A stretch of 64,000 bases of DNA. Origin: Streptomyces sp. V3I7. Lineage in GTDB: Bacteria > Actinomycetota > Actinomycetes > Streptomycetales > Streptomycetaceae. The notes beneath the pieces were generated by a model. That model was not told where the DNA came from and made no database searches. It worked only from the letters and a program-made list of their open reading frames with translations. The position numbers were made by a program, and so were the translations under genes. Shown here piece by piece: positions 1-11,307 of the stretch (the first letter of the stretch is position 1; every line of letters begins with the position of its first letter). The stretch lies in NCBI RefSeq assembly GCF_030817495.1, contig NZ_JAUSZK010000001.1:5187001-5251000 (forward strand), written 5' to 3'.

Positions 1-79
1 ACGGGTCATCGTCCCCGCCGCACCCGGCGTGCTGAACACCAAGTGGGTGGCCCGGATGACGTTCGGAGACCTGGGATGA
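1..79 (+). CDS. C-terminal end of molybdopterin-dependent oxidoreductase (partial)
   Basis: Only the last 25 codons are in the window, in the frame starting at base 2. The tail contains PGVLNTKWVARM, which resembles the PGVLQTKWV signature close to the C-terminus of sulfite-oxidase-like (YedY-type) molybdopterin oxidoreductases. The stop TGA overlaps the ATG of the next gene (ATGA), so the two are probably translationally coupled. Family assignment rests on this short motif alone. Confidence 0.55.
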   Translation, partial: RVIVPAAPGVLNTKWVARMTFGDLG

Positions 80-549
80 CAAGGCGCCCGCGGATCCCGC
101 TCGGCAGCCCCGTCCAACTGCTGCTGCTCGCCTGCGCGTTCGCGCTCGCCGCGTACGCGGCCGTGCGGCTGCTCGCCGACGACTGGTTCGACGTGGCGCT
201 CTGGTTCGTCGGTGCCGCCGTCCTGCACGACCTGGTGTTCCTGCCGCTGTACACGGGAGCCGACCGGGCGGTCACCCGCGGCCTCGGTACGCTGGGTCAC
301 CGCGCGTGGACTTCGTACATCCGCGTCCCCGCCGCCCTGTCCGGTCTGCTCCTGCTCATGTGGTTCCCGCTCATCAGCGGGCAGATGGACCGGAGTTACC
401 GGTTGGGTGCCGGCCTGTCGGCGGCGCCGTTCCTCACCCACTGGCTGCTGATCACCGCCGTGCTCTTCGGCGGCTCGGCACTGCTGCTGGCGCGGCGGCT
501 GCGGCGGCTGCGCAGGGCGACGAAGCGACGGCCGCCGGCCGACCAGTGA
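76..549 (+). CDS. Small multi-pass membrane protein, unknown function
   Basis: This 157-residue protein has about four hydrophobic segments (roughly residues 11-30, 38-55, 85-102 and 118-138) and a very basic C-terminus rich in Arg and Lys, so it is probably an inner-membrane protein with a cytoplasmic tail. The ATG at 76 overlaps the stop of the upstream oxidoreductase gene, which argues for coupling and for this start. Such proteins often accompany molybdopterin oxidoreductases as membrane partners, but no haem-binding His pattern is obvious and I do not recognise the family. Its last 154 bp overlap, antisense, the tail of the methyltransferase ORF. Confidence 0.7.
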   Translation: MTRRPRIPLGSPVQLLLLACAFALAAYAAVRLLADDWFDVALWFVGAAVLHDLVFLPLYTGADRAVTRGLGTLGHRAWTSYIRVPAALSGLLLLMWFPLISGQMDRSYRLGAGLSAAPFLTHWLLITAVLFGGSALLLARRLRRLRRATKRRPPADQ

Positions 550-1226
550 GCGACGGCCCGCCAGCCTGCCCTGCGCGCGTGCCGCAGCAGCGCCGGGGTG
601 CCCAGCCGGGCCCAGGAGAACGGCCGCCCGGTGTCGTGGACGCCGGTGACGTCGACGACCTGCACCTGGACGTGCTCGTCCACGTCCGCCGGTGCGGTCT
701 CGGCGATCAGCAGACCGCCTGGGGCGAGGAGCGCGGCGGCCCGGTCCAGCAGGGCGCGCGGGTCGCCGCCGATGCCGATGTTGCCGTCCATGAGCAGGAC
801 GGTGTCCCATCGGCCCTCGCCGGGCAGCGGGTCGAACACGGAGCGCCGGAGCGCCGGTTCGTCCCGGAACGGTCCGGGGTGCGGGGTCCGTACGGTGGCG
901 GCGCGTCGTACCGTGTGGGCGACCGCCGCCTCGCTCACGTCGATACCGAGGACGGTCCGGCCACGCGCGGCGAGCTCCGCCACCAGTCGCCCCGGCCCGC
1001 ACCCCACGTCGAGTACGGCACCCTCGCAGCGGTCCAGCACCTCCCCGTCCACCGCGTCGGCCGTGGCGCACCAGCGCTCCACCTCCAGTGGCAGCAGCCA
1101 GCCGTCGGCACGGCGCAGGAACAGCGGGCCGTGGCCGGCGTGCAGGGCGGCGGCGTACGGACCGGAACCGGTCCAGGCGGGGGCGGCACGCTCCGTGAGG
1201 CCGGGTGCACCCCGCGCGGCGCTCAT
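396..1226 (-). CDS. SAM-dependent class I methyltransferase
   Basis: This 276-residue protein has the SAM-binding motif I AVLDVGCGPGRL followed by a motif II-like GIDVSEAAV, which places it in the class I methyltransferases. Substrate unknown. The ATG at 1226 overlaps the stop of the upstream DUF2064 gene (ATGA), making a coupled operon with the glycosyltransferase-2 gene. The recognisable domain appears to end around RRFVALRSRR; about 50 further residues run antisense into the convergent membrane-protein gene and are low-complexity, rich in Ser and Arg. This suggests a lost or displaced stop codon. Function in polysaccharide or lipid-glycan modification is an inference from neighbours only. 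Confidence 0.75.
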   Translation of the reverse strand: MSAARGAPGLTERAAPAWTGSGPYAAALHAGHGPLFLRRADGWLLPLEVERWCATADAVDGEVLDRCEGAVLDVGCGPGRLVAELAARGRTVLGIDVSEAAVAHTVRRAATVRTPHPGPFRDEPALRRSVFDPLPGEGRWDTVLLMDGNIGIGGDPRALLDRAAALLAPGGLLIAETAPADVDEHVQVQVVDVTGVHDTGRPFSWARLGTPALLRHARRAGWRAVAHWSAGGRRFVALRSRRSRRASSSAEPPKSTAVISSQWVRNGAADRPAPNR

Positions 1227-1840
1227 CGGCCGGTCACCGTGGTGAACCGGGCCAGTCGCGCGGCGAACCGGGTCTGCGGGGCCAGGCCGGCGACGGCCCG
1301 CGCGTCGGCGGCCGTGTCGACGTCCCGCAGCCGGGGCAGCTCGCGCACCCGCAGTCCCGCCGCGACCAGCCGTTCCCGTTGGAGCGCGCCCGTCACCGGC
1401 AGGGACATCGGCACGCCGCGCAGCAGACCGGGGTCGGGCCGGGCCATGCCCACCGCCCAGAAACCGCCGTCCTCCGCCGGGCCGACGCACGCGTCGCAGT
1501 CGGCGAAGTCCACCGTGAGCAGCTCCGGCGTCACCTGAGGAGTGTCCATGCCGATCAGCAGGGCGGGGCCCGTGCACCCGGCGAAGGCGTCCGCCAGCCG
1601 CGCGTCCAGTCCGCCCGCGCACTGCGGCACGACGTCGAAGCCGGGCGGCAGCCAGGGGCCCGGAGAGCCGTCGAGGACGAGCACACGCCGGTCGGCCGGG
1701 GTGCGCGCCACCGTGTGCAGGGTGTCGGCGAGGGACGCCTCGGCCAGCGCCGCCGCCTCCTCGGGCGTGAACGGCGGTGTCAGCCGGGTCTTGACCCGGC
1801 CCGGGCGGGGCTCCTTGGCGATGACGAGAAGGGTGGTCAT
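1223..1840 (-). CDS. DUF2064 / TIGR04282-type glycosyltransferase-like protein
   Basis: A 205-residue protein starting TTLLVIAKEPRPGRVKTRL, the hallmark N-terminus of the DUF2064 group, which has a nucleotide-diphospho-sugar transferase fold. LLIGMDTPQVT and VGPAEDGGFWAVGM are further family motifs. These proteins usually sit next to a GT2 glycosyltransferase, as here. They are presumed to be cytosolic sugar-nucleotide handling enzymes, but the reaction is not established. The gene overlaps its neighbours by 4 bp on both sides, so the three minus-strand genes form one tight operon. Confidence 0.8.
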   Translation of the reverse strand: MTTLLVIAKEPRPGRVKTRLTPPFTPEEAAALAEASLADTLHTVARTPADRRVLVLDGSPGPWLPPGFDVVPQCAGGLDARLADAFAGCTGPALLIGMDTPQVTPELLTVDFADCDACVGPAEDGGFWAVGMARPDPGLLRGVPMSLPVTGALQRERLVAAGLRVRELPRLRDVDTAADARAVAGLAPQTRFAARLARFTTVTGR

Positions 1841-2544
1841 CGGGGGGCTCCTTGCCGTACGGGGGCCTCGGCCAGGACGCGGCTCATGTCCCGTACCGCC
1901 TGCCAGGTGCCGCGCCAGGTGCCGGTGACCTTGGAGGCGCCGGTGCGGGGCAGATACGGCACGTCATGCTCGGTGACGTGCCAGTTCGCGTCGGCCGCGC
2001 GCACGACCATCTGCAACGGGTACCCGCTGCGCCGGTCGGTGAGACCGAGGGAGAGCAGGGCCTCGCGGCGGGCGGCGCGCAGCGGGCCGAGGTCGTGCAG
2101 CCGCAGGCCGGTGCGGCGGCGCAGCATCCGGGCGAGCACCAGATTGCCGGCCCGGGCGTGTGCGGGCCAGGTGCCCCGGCGCTGCGGACGCCGCCGGCCG
2201 AGCACCAGGTCGGCCGCGCCGGCCCGGACCTCCCGCACGAAGGGCACGAGGAGGGCCGGGTCGAGGGAGGCGTCGCAGTCGCAGAAGCAGACGACGTCGG
2301 CGCCGGCGGCGGTCAGTCCCGCGTGGCAGGCGGCACCGAACCCCCGACGCGGCTCGTGGACGACGGTCGCGCCGAGCGAGCGGGCGACGTCCGCGGAGCC
2401 GTCGGTGGAGCCGTTGTCCACGACGATCGCCCGCCACCCGGCCGGAACGCGGGACAGGACCCAGGGGAGGGCCTCGGCCTCGTTCAGGCAGGGCAGCACG
2501 ACGTCGACGTCCGGTGGCGGGGGCGGTGAAGGTGGCTTGGTCAC
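1837..2544 (-). CDS. Family 2 glycosyltransferase
   Basis: This GT2 protein of about 235 residues contains VDVVLPCLNEAEALPWVL and VVDNGSTDGSADVAR, the nucleotide-sugar-binding start of the GT-A fold, and a CDCDASLDP stretch corresponding to the metal-binding DxD region. There is no C-terminal membrane anchor, so it is probably cytosolic or peripheral. I chose the GTG at 2544 because an AGGG lies 9 bp upstream; the GTG at 2553 is directly abutted by that AGGG. It is first in the operon with the DUF2064 protein and the methyltransferase. Acceptor unknown. Confidence 0.8.
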   Translation of the reverse strand: MTKPPSPPPPPDVDVVLPCLNEAEALPWVLSRVPAGWRAIVVDNGSTDGSADVARSLGATVVHEPRRGFGAACHAGLTAAGADVVCFCDCDASLDPALLVPFVREVRAGAADLVLGRRRPQRRGTWPAHARAGNLVLARMLRRRTGLRLHDLGPLRAARREALLSLGLTDRRSGYPLQMVVRAADANWHVTEHDVPYLPRTGASKVTGTWRGTWQAVRDMSRVLAEAPVRQGAPR

Positions 2545-2669
2545 GGCTTTCACCCTACGAACGGGAACCGGGCATTTCGGGTGCCGGCTCCTTACGAAAC
2601 GCGGACGTCGGACGCCGAGCCGCGGTACGGGGGCGTGTTCGCAGCGGGCGTGATGCGAGGCTGGGGGGC

Positions 2670-3413
2670 ATGCAGCAGCAGCCGTACGAACGCCCCGGGA
2701 TCCCCGCAGCCCGGCAGGGCGCGCGGGTCCTGGTCGTGGACGACGATCCGACGGTCGCGGAGGTCGTCGCCGGGTACCTGGACCGCGCCGGCCACGTGGT
2801 CGACCGGGCCGACGACGGCCCCACCGCCCTCACCCGTGCCGCCGCGCACCGGCCCGACCTCGTGGTCCTCGACCTGATGCTGCCCGGCATGGACGGCCTG
2901 GAGGTCTGCCGGCGGCTGCGCGGGCGCGGGCCCGTGCCGGTCATCATGCTCACCGCCCGCGGTGACGAGGACGACCGCATCCTGGGCCTGGAGGTCGGCG
3001 CCGACGACTACGTCACCAAGCCGTTCAGCCCGCGGGAGCTGGTGCTGCGGGTGGAGTCAGTCCTGCGCCGCGCCCGGCCGGCGGCCGTCTCCCGTCCCCT
3101 GGGCGCGGCGGGGCTCACCCTCGACCCGGCCGCCCGGAACGCCGCCAAGAACGGCACCGAACTCGCCCTCACCCTGCGCGAGTTCGACCTCCTCGCCTTC
3201 TTCCTGCGGCACCCGGGACGGGCGTACAGCCGTGAGGAGCTGATGCGCGAGGTGTGGGGCTGGGACTTCGGCGACCTGTCGACGGTCACGGTGCATGTAC
3301 GGCGCCTGCGCGGCAAGGTCGAGGACGACCCGGCCCGGCCCCGCCTGATCCAGACGGTGTGGGGCGTCGGCTACCGCTTCGACCCCACGGCCACGGGTGG
3401 GGAGGAGGACTGA
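2670..3413 (+). CDS. OmpR/PhoB-family response regulator
   Basis: A 247-residue two-domain regulator. The receiver domain (about residues 18-130) has the acidic pocket VVDDDP, the phospho-acceptor Asp68 in VVLDLMLPGMDG and the conserved Lys in YVTKPFSP. The C-terminal winged helix (about 150-240) ends with VHVRRLRGKVEDD and TVWGVGYRF, typical of OmpR-type DNA-binding domains. The partner histidine kinase starts 2 bp after its stop. Target genes are unknown; the divergent glycosyltransferase operon across a 125-bp gap is the obvious candidate. Confidence 0.93.
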   Translation: MQQQPYERPGIPAARQGARVLVVDDDPTVAEVVAGYLDRAGHVVDRADDGPTALTRAAAHRPDLVVLDLMLPGMDGLEVCRRLRGRGPVPVIMLTARGDEDDRILGLEVGADDYVTKPFSPRELVLRVESVLRRARPAAVSRPLGAAGLTLDPAARNAAKNGTELALTLREFDLLAFFLRHPGRAYSREELMREVWGWDFGDLSTVTVHVRRLRGKVEDDPARPRLIQTVWGVGYRFDPTATGGEED

Positions 3414-3415
3414 CC

Positions 3416-4528
3416 GTGCGCGACATCCTGCTGATCGCCCTCTACGCCTTCCTCGGCGCCGCCGTCACCGGGCTCGCCGGCGCGGGCGCGCTGCGGCTGC
3501 TGCGCCGCCGCTCGCTCACCGCGTCCCTCGCCGTGGTGGCCGCCGTCGGGGTGTTCGCGATGCTCGCGGGCACGCTCGCCGTGGCGTGGGCGATGTTCTT
3601 GTCGCCGCACGATCTGTCCGTCGTCACGACCGTCGTCGCGATGGCGGCCGCCGTCTCCCTGGCCACCGCGCTGCTGCTGGGCCGCTGGGTGGTCGCCCGT
3701 AGCCGTGAACTGGCCGACGCGGCCCGCTCGTTCGGCGACGGCGGCGCCTTCACGGCCCCGGCCGGTCCGGCCACCGCCGAACTGGACGCGCTCGGCCGGG
3801 AACTGGCGGCGACCAGCGCCCGGCTCGCCGAATCCCGGGAGCGGGAGCGCGCGTTGGAGACCTCCCGGCGCGAGCTGGTCGCCTGGATCTCCCACGACCT
3901 GCGCACCCCGCTCGCCGGTCTGCGCGCCATGTCGGAGGCGCTGGAGGACGGCGTCGCCGCCGACCCCGACCGCTATCTGAAGCAGATCCGCACCGAGGTC
4001 GAGCGCCTCAACGACATGGTCGGCGACCTCTTCGAACTCTCCCGCATCCACGCCGGCACGCTTCCCCTGGCCCCTTCCCGGATGTCGCTGTACGACCTGG
4101 TCGGCGACGCCCTCGCGGGCGCGGACCCGCTCGCCCGCGCGCACGGTGTCCGGCTGGTGGGCGACCACGTGGCACCGGTCCCGGTGGAGGTCGACGGCAA
4201 GGAGATGAGCCGGGTCCTGGGCAACCTGCTGGTCAACGCGATCCGCCGGACCCCTGCCGACGGCACGGTCGCCATCGCCGCCGAACGCTCGCCCGAGGGC
4301 GTGGTGCTGTCGGTCTCCGATGGCTGCGGCGGCATCCCCGAGGAGGACCTGCCGCGCGTCTTCGACACCGGCTGGCGCGGCACGCACGCCCGTACCCCAC
4401 CGGCGGGCGCGGGCCTCGGCCTCGCCATCGTCCGGGGCATCGTGGAGGCCCATCAGGGCCGTGCCACCGTACGCAACATCCCCGGCGGCTGCCGCTTCGA
4501 GGTGACGCTGCCCGCCGCCGCAAGGTGA
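3416..4528 (+). CDS. Sensor histidine kinase
   Basis: A 370-residue kinase with N-terminal transmembrane helices (about 3-25, 38-62 and 69-90), a short HAMP-like linker, the dimerisation/phosphotransfer motif AWISHDLRTPLAGL with His160, and a HATPase domain. N-box: LGNLLVNAIRRT; this reads R-R-T where an H-T-P is often found. G-boxes: SDGCGGIP and GAGLGLAIV. The sensed part is almost entirely membrane-embedded, as in intramembrane-sensing kinases. GTG start 3416 lies 2 bp after the regulator's stop, so the two are co-translated. Signal unknown. Confidence 0.92.
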   Translation: MRDILLIALYAFLGAAVTGLAGAGALRLLRRRSLTASLAVVAAVGVFAMLAGTLAVAWAMFLSPHDLSVVTTVVAMAAAVSLATALLLGRWVVARSRELADAARSFGDGGAFTAPAGPATAELDALGRELAATSARLAESRERERALETSRRELVAWISHDLRTPLAGLRAMSEALEDGVAADPDRYLKQIRTEVERLNDMVGDLFELSRIHAGTLPLAPSRMSLYDLVGDALAGADPLARAHGVRLVGDHVAPVPVEVDGKEMSRVLGNLLVNAIRRTPADGTVAIAAERSPEGVVLSVSDGCGGIPEEDLPRVFDTGWRGTHARTPPAGAGLGLAIVRGIVEAHQGRATVRNIPGGCRFEVTLPAAAR

Positions 4529-4646
4529 GCGCCGAGCTCACTCCTGGCGCGGCCCCTCCGACCCGAAGGCGCGCTCGCCCTCCGGCTTTCGGCTCCGCGC
4601 GCCACCGCCGGGCCGGGGCCGGTCGGCGGTGAGAGGGCGGCCCGGT

Positions 4647-5648
4647 TCACTCACCGCCCGGCTCCTCCGTCCCGAACTCCCGCATCCCGTCCGCGAACGC
4701 CACCCTCGGCGTCCAGCCCAGCTCCGCCCGCAGTCGGGACGAGTCCGCGGTGATGTGGCGGACGTCCCCCAGCCGGTACTCGCCCGTGACGACCGGTTCC
4801 GGACCGCCGCACGCGGCGGCCAGCGCGCGGGCCAGCTCGCCGACGGTGTGCGGCTCGCCGCTGCCGGTGTTGTACGGCGTCAGCGCCCCCTGCGGCGTCC
4901 GCGCCTCCAGCGCGGTCACATTGGCGGTGGCCACGTCCCGGACGTGCACGAAGTCGCGGCGCTGGCCGCCGTCCTCGAAGACGCGCGGGGCCTCGCCACG
5001 GGCGAGCGCGGAGCGGAAGAAGGAGGCGACACCGGCGTACGGGGTGTCGCGGGGCATCCGCGGCCCGTACACGTTGTGGTAGCGCAGCGACACCGCTGAA
5101 CCGCCCGTCGCGCGGGCCCAGGCGGCGGCCAGGTGCTCCTGCGCCAGCTTGGTCGCGGCGTACACGTTCCGGGGGTCGGCCGGGGCGTCCTCGCCGACCA
5201 GGCCGGGGGCCAACTCGGCGTCGCAGGACGGACATCGCGGCTCGAAGCGGCCCGCGTCCAGGTCGGCCACGGCACGCGGGCCGGGTCGCACCACGCCGTG
5301 CCGCGGGCAGGTGTAGCGTCCCTCGCCGTACACCACCATCGACCCGGCCAGCACGAGGTGCCGTACGCCCGCCTCCGCCATCGCGGCCAGCAGGACGGCC
5401 GTGCCCAGGTCGTTGCGCGAGACGTACTCCGCCGCGTCGGCGACCCCGTTGCCGAGCCCCACCATCGCCGCCTGGTGGCACACCGCGTCGACACCGGCCA
5501 GCGCACGGCCCACCGCTTCGGCGTCGCGTACGTCGGCGGCCGGGTCCTCCCGTACGTCGTACACGACCGGCTCGTGCCCACGCGCCCGCAACGCGTCGAC
5601 GACATGGGACCCGATGAACCCGGTACCGCCGGTGACCAGCACTCTCAT
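4647..5648 (-). CDS. NAD-dependent epimerase/dehydratase with Cys/His insert
   Basis: A 333-residue extended SDR with the Rossmann motif TGGTGFIGSH near the N-terminus and a YAATK (YxxxK) catalytic motif at Tyr163/Lys167, typical of nucleotide-sugar epimerases. Between the AGSMVVYGEG strand and the YxxxK helix lies an insert of about 45 residues with Cys114, His117, Cys139 and Cys142 (CPRH ... CPSC), which looks like a small zinc-binding loop. The stem of the fold and the C-terminal substrate domain (SGEPHTVGELARAL) look intact. It converges on the histidine kinase. Substrate is probably a UDP- or GDP-sugar; not determined. Confidence 0.85.
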   Translation of the reverse strand: MRVLVTGGTGFIGSHVVDALRARGHEPVVYDVREDPAADVRDAEAVGRALAGVDAVCHQAAMVGLGNGVADAAEYVSRNDLGTAVLLAAMAEAGVRHLVLAGSMVVYGEGRYTCPRHGVVRPGPRAVADLDAGRFEPRCPSCDAELAPGLVGEDAPADPRNVYAATKLAQEHLAAAWARATGGSAVSLRYHNVYGPRMPRDTPYAGVASFFRSALARGEAPRVFEDGGQRRDFVHVRDVATANVTALEARTPQGALTPYNTGSGEPHTVGELARALAAACGGPEPVVTGEYRLGDVRHITADSSRLRAELGWTPRVAFADGMREFGTEEPGGE

Positions 5649-5730
5649 ACGGCCACGCTAGGCGCGGGACGGCCGGTCAGCGCGCGCACTGACCGGCACG
5701 TCACCGCTCCGTAAGGGTTCCGTCCGTGGA

Positions 5731-5928
5731 CTACTCGGCGGGCTCGGCAGGCAACGCGCGCCGCATCGCCTCGGCGGTGGCCGTCGGGTCGTAGCCCTCG
5801 GGGACGCCTTCCACGAGGACGATGTCACCCTCGAGGCGGCGGGCATGGCGTCCTTCCGGTCGGTCGATCGTGCGGTCGGGCTCCGTACACCGACGATCGT
5901 GCCGTGCGGAGGCTCCCGGGGCGATCAC
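5731..5928 (-). CDS. Possible small protein, unknown
   Basis: A 65-codon reading frame whose second half (RLEGDIVLVEGVPEGYDP, then TAEAMRRALPAEPAE) has normal Streptomyces codon bias and an acidic, soluble-protein-like composition, unlike antisense shadows. It could be a real small protein or the 3' remnant of a longer one. I do not recognise it and see no strong ribosome-binding site. Confidence 0.3.
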   Translation of the reverse strand: MIAPGASARHDRRCTEPDRTIDRPEGRHARRLEGDIVLVEGVPEGYDPTATAEAMRRALPAEPAE

Positions 5929-5945
5929 TTTCCGGTGATACGCCT

Positions 5946-5987
5946 CAGCCCCAGCCTCAGCCCCAGCCCCAGCCCCAGCCCCAGCCC
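5946..5987. repeat. Hexanucleotide tandem repeat (CAGCCC x7)
   Basis: Seven consecutive copies of CAGCCC (one reads CAGCCT) directly follow the meaB stop codon on the meaB downstream side. It is a slippage-prone simple repeat; no function is evident. Confidence 0.9.
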
Positions 5988-5992
5988 CGTTC

Positions 5993-6991
5993 CTAGCCCT
6001 GGGCCTCCGCCCGGCCCCCGAACGCCCCCAGGATCCCCTCCGCCGCCAACGTCGCCGTCAACGACCCTTCCCTGACCCGCTGTTCGAGGGCGGGAGCCGC
6101 CTCCCGTACGGCCGGGTCGGCGTGCAGGCGGTCGAGGAGTTCGTCGCGGACCATGGACCACACCCACTCCACCTGCTGGTCACGCCGCTTGGCGGCCAGC
6201 CGCCCGGTGGAGTCCAGCAGCGTACGGTGCTGCTCCAGCCGTTCCCAGACGACGTCGAGCCCCATCGACTCGCGCGCGCTGCAACTCAGCACCGGCGGCG
6301 TCCAGAACGCGTCCTTGCCGTGCATCAGCCGCAGCGCGCCCGCCAGTTCACGAGCGGCGGCCTTCGCGTCGCGCTCGTGCGGGCCGTCCGCCTTGTTCAC
6401 GGCGATGACGTCGGCCAGTTCCAGGACGCCCTTCTTGATGCCCTGGAGCTGGTCGCCCGTGCGGGCCAGGGTCAGGAGCAGGAAGGTGTCGACCATTCCG
6501 GCGACCGTGGTCTCCGACTGGCCGACGCCGACGGTCTCCACCAGGATCACGTCGTAACCGGCCGCCTCCATGACCACCATCGACTCACGGGTGGCCTTCG
6601 CGACCCCGCCCAGCGTGCCCGCGCTGGGGGAGGGGCGGACGAAGGCGTTCGGGTCCACCGCCAGGCGCTCCATCCGGGTCTTGTCGCCCAGGATCGAGCC
6701 GCCGGTGCGCGTCGAGGACGGGTCGACGGCGAGGACTGCCACCCGGTGCCCCAGCGAGGTCAGCAGCGTGCCGAACGCGTCGATGAACGTCGACTTGCCG
6801 ACCCCCGGCACCCCGCTGATGCCGATCCGCCGCGCCCGGCCGCTGTGCGGCAGCAGCTCGGTGAGCAACTCCTGTGCCACCACCCGGTGTTGCGGGCGGG
6901 TGGACTCGACGAGCGTGATGGCGCGGGCCACCAGGGCCCGCTTCCCGTCGAGCACACCCTTCACATAGGTGTCGAGATCGATCGGTGCCAT
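5993..6991 (-). CDS. meaB: MeaB/ArgK-family GTPase, methylmalonyl-CoA mutase chaperone
   Basis: This 332-residue G3E-family GTPase protects and reloads cobalamin in methylmalonyl-CoA mutase. It has the P-loop GVPGVGKST (about residues 60-68), a switch region with [20 protein letters not shown], Walker B-like [13 protein letters not shown] and base-recognition motif AVNKAD. The C-terminal dimerisation arm is present and the length is normal for MeaB. The gene starts 8 bp after the mutB stop on the same strand, giving a mutA-mutB-meaB operon. This proximity supports its role as the mutase chaperone rather than another ArgK-like GTPase. Confidence 0.95.
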   Translation of the reverse strand: MAPIDLDTYVKGVLDGKRALVARAITLVESTRPQHRVVAQELLTELLPHSGRARRIGISGVPGVGKSTFIDAFGTLLTSLGHRVAVLAVDPSSTRTGGSILGDKTRMERLAVDPNAFVRPSPSAGTLGGVAKATRESMVVMEAAGYDVILVETVGVGQSETTVAGMVDTFLLLTLARTGDQLQGIKKGVLELADVIAVNKADGPHERDAKAAARELAGALRLMHGKDAFWTPPVLSCSARESMGLDVVWERLEQHRTLLDSTGRLAAKRRDQQVEWVWSMVRDELLDRLHADPAVREAAPALEQRVREGSLTATLAAEGILGAFGGRAEAQG

Positions 6992-6999
6992 CGCGCCGT

Positions 7000-9173
<2,174 letters not shown>

Positions 9174-9174
<1 letters not shown>

Positions 9175-10982
9175 CAGGACACTCCCATGCGGTCGAGAGT
9201 CGCGGACAGCGCGGCCACGGCGTCGCAGCCCGCGAAAACGTAACTGTCGACGCCCGCGTGCTCGGCGGGCCGGCCCGCGAGGAACACATGCCGGGCGCCC
9301 GACGCCTTGAGGGCCTCGGCGACCTGCCCGGCCTGCTCCTCGTACAGCGCGTCGCTGGAGCAGAGCACGGCCTCACTCGCGCCGCTGTCCTCGAAGTCGC
9401 CCTCGGTGACCGGCTCGATCCCGCCCGCCTGGAAGAGGTTGGCGGCGAAGGTCGCGCGCGCGGTGTACGCGGCGGCCGGGCCGATGGTGGCGAGGAAGAC
9501 GCGGGGGCGCGCGCCGGTCGCGGCCAGATGGGCGTCGGAGCGGGCGCGCAGGGCCTCGAACGCCTCGTCGCGGCGCACCCGCGGCAGGCCGCCGGACGGC
9601 TGCCCGGGGGCTGGGCGGCGCTCCACGGGCTTCTCGGACAGCAGCGGGAACTCGCTGACGCCGGTGATGGGTTCACGCCGTTTCGCGATCCGCTTGGAGC
9701 GCTCCGCCCAGGTCGTCGCCAGGTCCGTGCGGAGGCGGCCGGAACGCAGCACTGCCGCCTGGCCGCCGTCGCGCTCGATGGTCCTGAAGAACTCCCAGGC
9801 GGCCTGGGCGAGTTCGTCGGTCAGCCGCTCGACGTACCAGGAGCCGCCCGCCGGGTCGGTCACCCGGGCCAGATGCGACTCCTCGACCAGGATCGTCGAG
9901 GTGTTGCGGGCGATACGGCGCGCGAACGCGTCCGGCAGGCCCAGCGCGTGGTCGAACGGGAGCACCGTGACGGAGTCGGCGCCGCCGACGCCGGCGGCCA
10001 GCGTGGCCACCGTCGCGCGCAGCATGTTCACCCACGGGTCACGGCGGGTCATCATCACCGGTGACGTCACCGCGTGCTGCACCTGGGCGCCCGCGCCCGG
10101 CGCCCCGCACACCTCGGCGACCCGCGCCCACAGGCGCCTGGCGGCACGCAGCTTGGCGATGGTCAGGAACTGGTCGGCGGTGGCCGCGTAGCGGAACTCC
10201 AGCTGCGCGAGGGCCTGTTCGATGCCGAGCCCGGCCCCGGTCAGCTCGCGCAGGTAGGCGACGCCGGTGGCGAGGGAGGCGCCGAGCTCCTGCGCGGGCG
10301 AGCCGCCCGCCTCGTGGTACGCCAGCGCGTCCACCGTCAGCGCGCGCAGCCCCGGGTACTGATCGGCGCAGCGCGAGGCGAGGGCGGCGACCGGCGCGAA
10401 GTCCTGCGGCGTGCCGGTGCGGGCCTCGTACCCGAGCGGGTCGGCGCCCAGGTTGCCGCGCACAGCCTTGGGGTCGACGCCCCCCTCCTCGTACAGCCGC
10501 AGCAGAGTCTCGGCGGCGGCCTCCACCTCGGTGCCCGCGTCCAGCACGACCGGCGCCAGGTCGAGATAGACGCCGTCGAGCGCGCGGCCGAGGCCGGAGA
10601 CCGGGATGCCGCCCTCGCCGACGACCAGCCACAGCGAGGTGACGCCGTTCTCCAGGTCGGCGAGGACCGCGCCGTCGTCGAGCGCGGTGTGCCGCTGCCG
10701 TACGTCCCAGCCGCCCGCGGTGTTGCCCTCCGGGCGACCGCCGCGGACGAACGGGGCGAAGCCGGGCAGACCGGCGTCGGGCGCGGTGTCGCGCGCGGTG
10801 TAGAGGGGGCGGGTGCGCAGCCCGTCCTCCAGCGTCGTGGACAGGGCGTCCTCAGCTGCCGTGCCGGAGGCTTCCTTGCCGGACTTGCGCAGCACACCCT
10901 CGACCAGGCGTTGCCACTGCTCGTGTGTCGCGTCAGGGAACTCGGCGGCCAGTGAGAGCCCGTCGTCAGGCAGGACCGTCAT
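9174..10982 (-). CDS. mutA: Methylmalonyl-CoA mutase small subunit
   Basis: A 602-residue homologue of the mutase catalytic chain that forms the heterodimer with MutB. It retains the barrel but, as in other small subunits, its C-terminal domain lacks the DxHxxG cobalamin ligand: the aligned stretch reads [12 protein letters not shown]. It is therefore structural rather than catalytic. It is first in the mutA-mutB-meaB operon; the promoter must lie in the ~325-bp divergent region shared with the sepF-like gene. The ATG at 10982 is the first in-frame start of a well-conserved N-terminus. Confidence 0.95.
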
Positions 10983-11307
10983 GCTCGGATGCTAGGGCAG
11001 CAGGCTCGCGCGGCAGCAGGGCCGGAGCTTGTGACGTTGCCCTCCTTCTGGCTGTGACCTGCACCTCCCGGGGTGCGTCCGCCCGTTTTGGACGCGGGGG
11101 ACGGGGTGTCGGGTGAGGTGGAGGCGGGGTGTGACCCGTGTGGGACCTGTCGTGGTGTGAAGTGAAGCCTGTGACAAGTGGCTGATTTCGCACATGTGAC
11201 GCGTGATGCGGCGGTGGTACGTCGTGTCGCTGTTGGGCTGAACGGGTGACTTGGCGTAAGAATTGACCGGTGCAGGAATTGAGAGCGAGTCAGGTCGGGG
11301 TGAGCCG
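10983..11307. other. Divergent promoter region, mutA / sepF-like gene
   Basis: About 325 bp between two divergent genes. It must hold both promoters. I see no strong palindrome, riboswitch-like fold (including no clear B12-box) or convincing consensus promoter; the right half (about 11130-11270) is somewhat less GC-rich. Confidence 0.5.

Larger units (their letters stand above)
5649..5992. other. Intergenic region between meaB and the epimerase gene
   Basis: About 340 bp on the promoter side of the minus-strand epimerase gene. It holds a weak 65-codon minus-strand ORF at 5731-5928 and, next to the meaB stop, a hexamer microsatellite at 5946-5987. The epimerase promoter must lie here; I could not single out convincing -35/-10 boxes. 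Confidence 0.5.

Noticed and set aside
10983..11307. Cobalamin riboswitch upstream of mutA
   Set aside because: No B12-box-like GCCACTG motif or supporting stem was found by eye.
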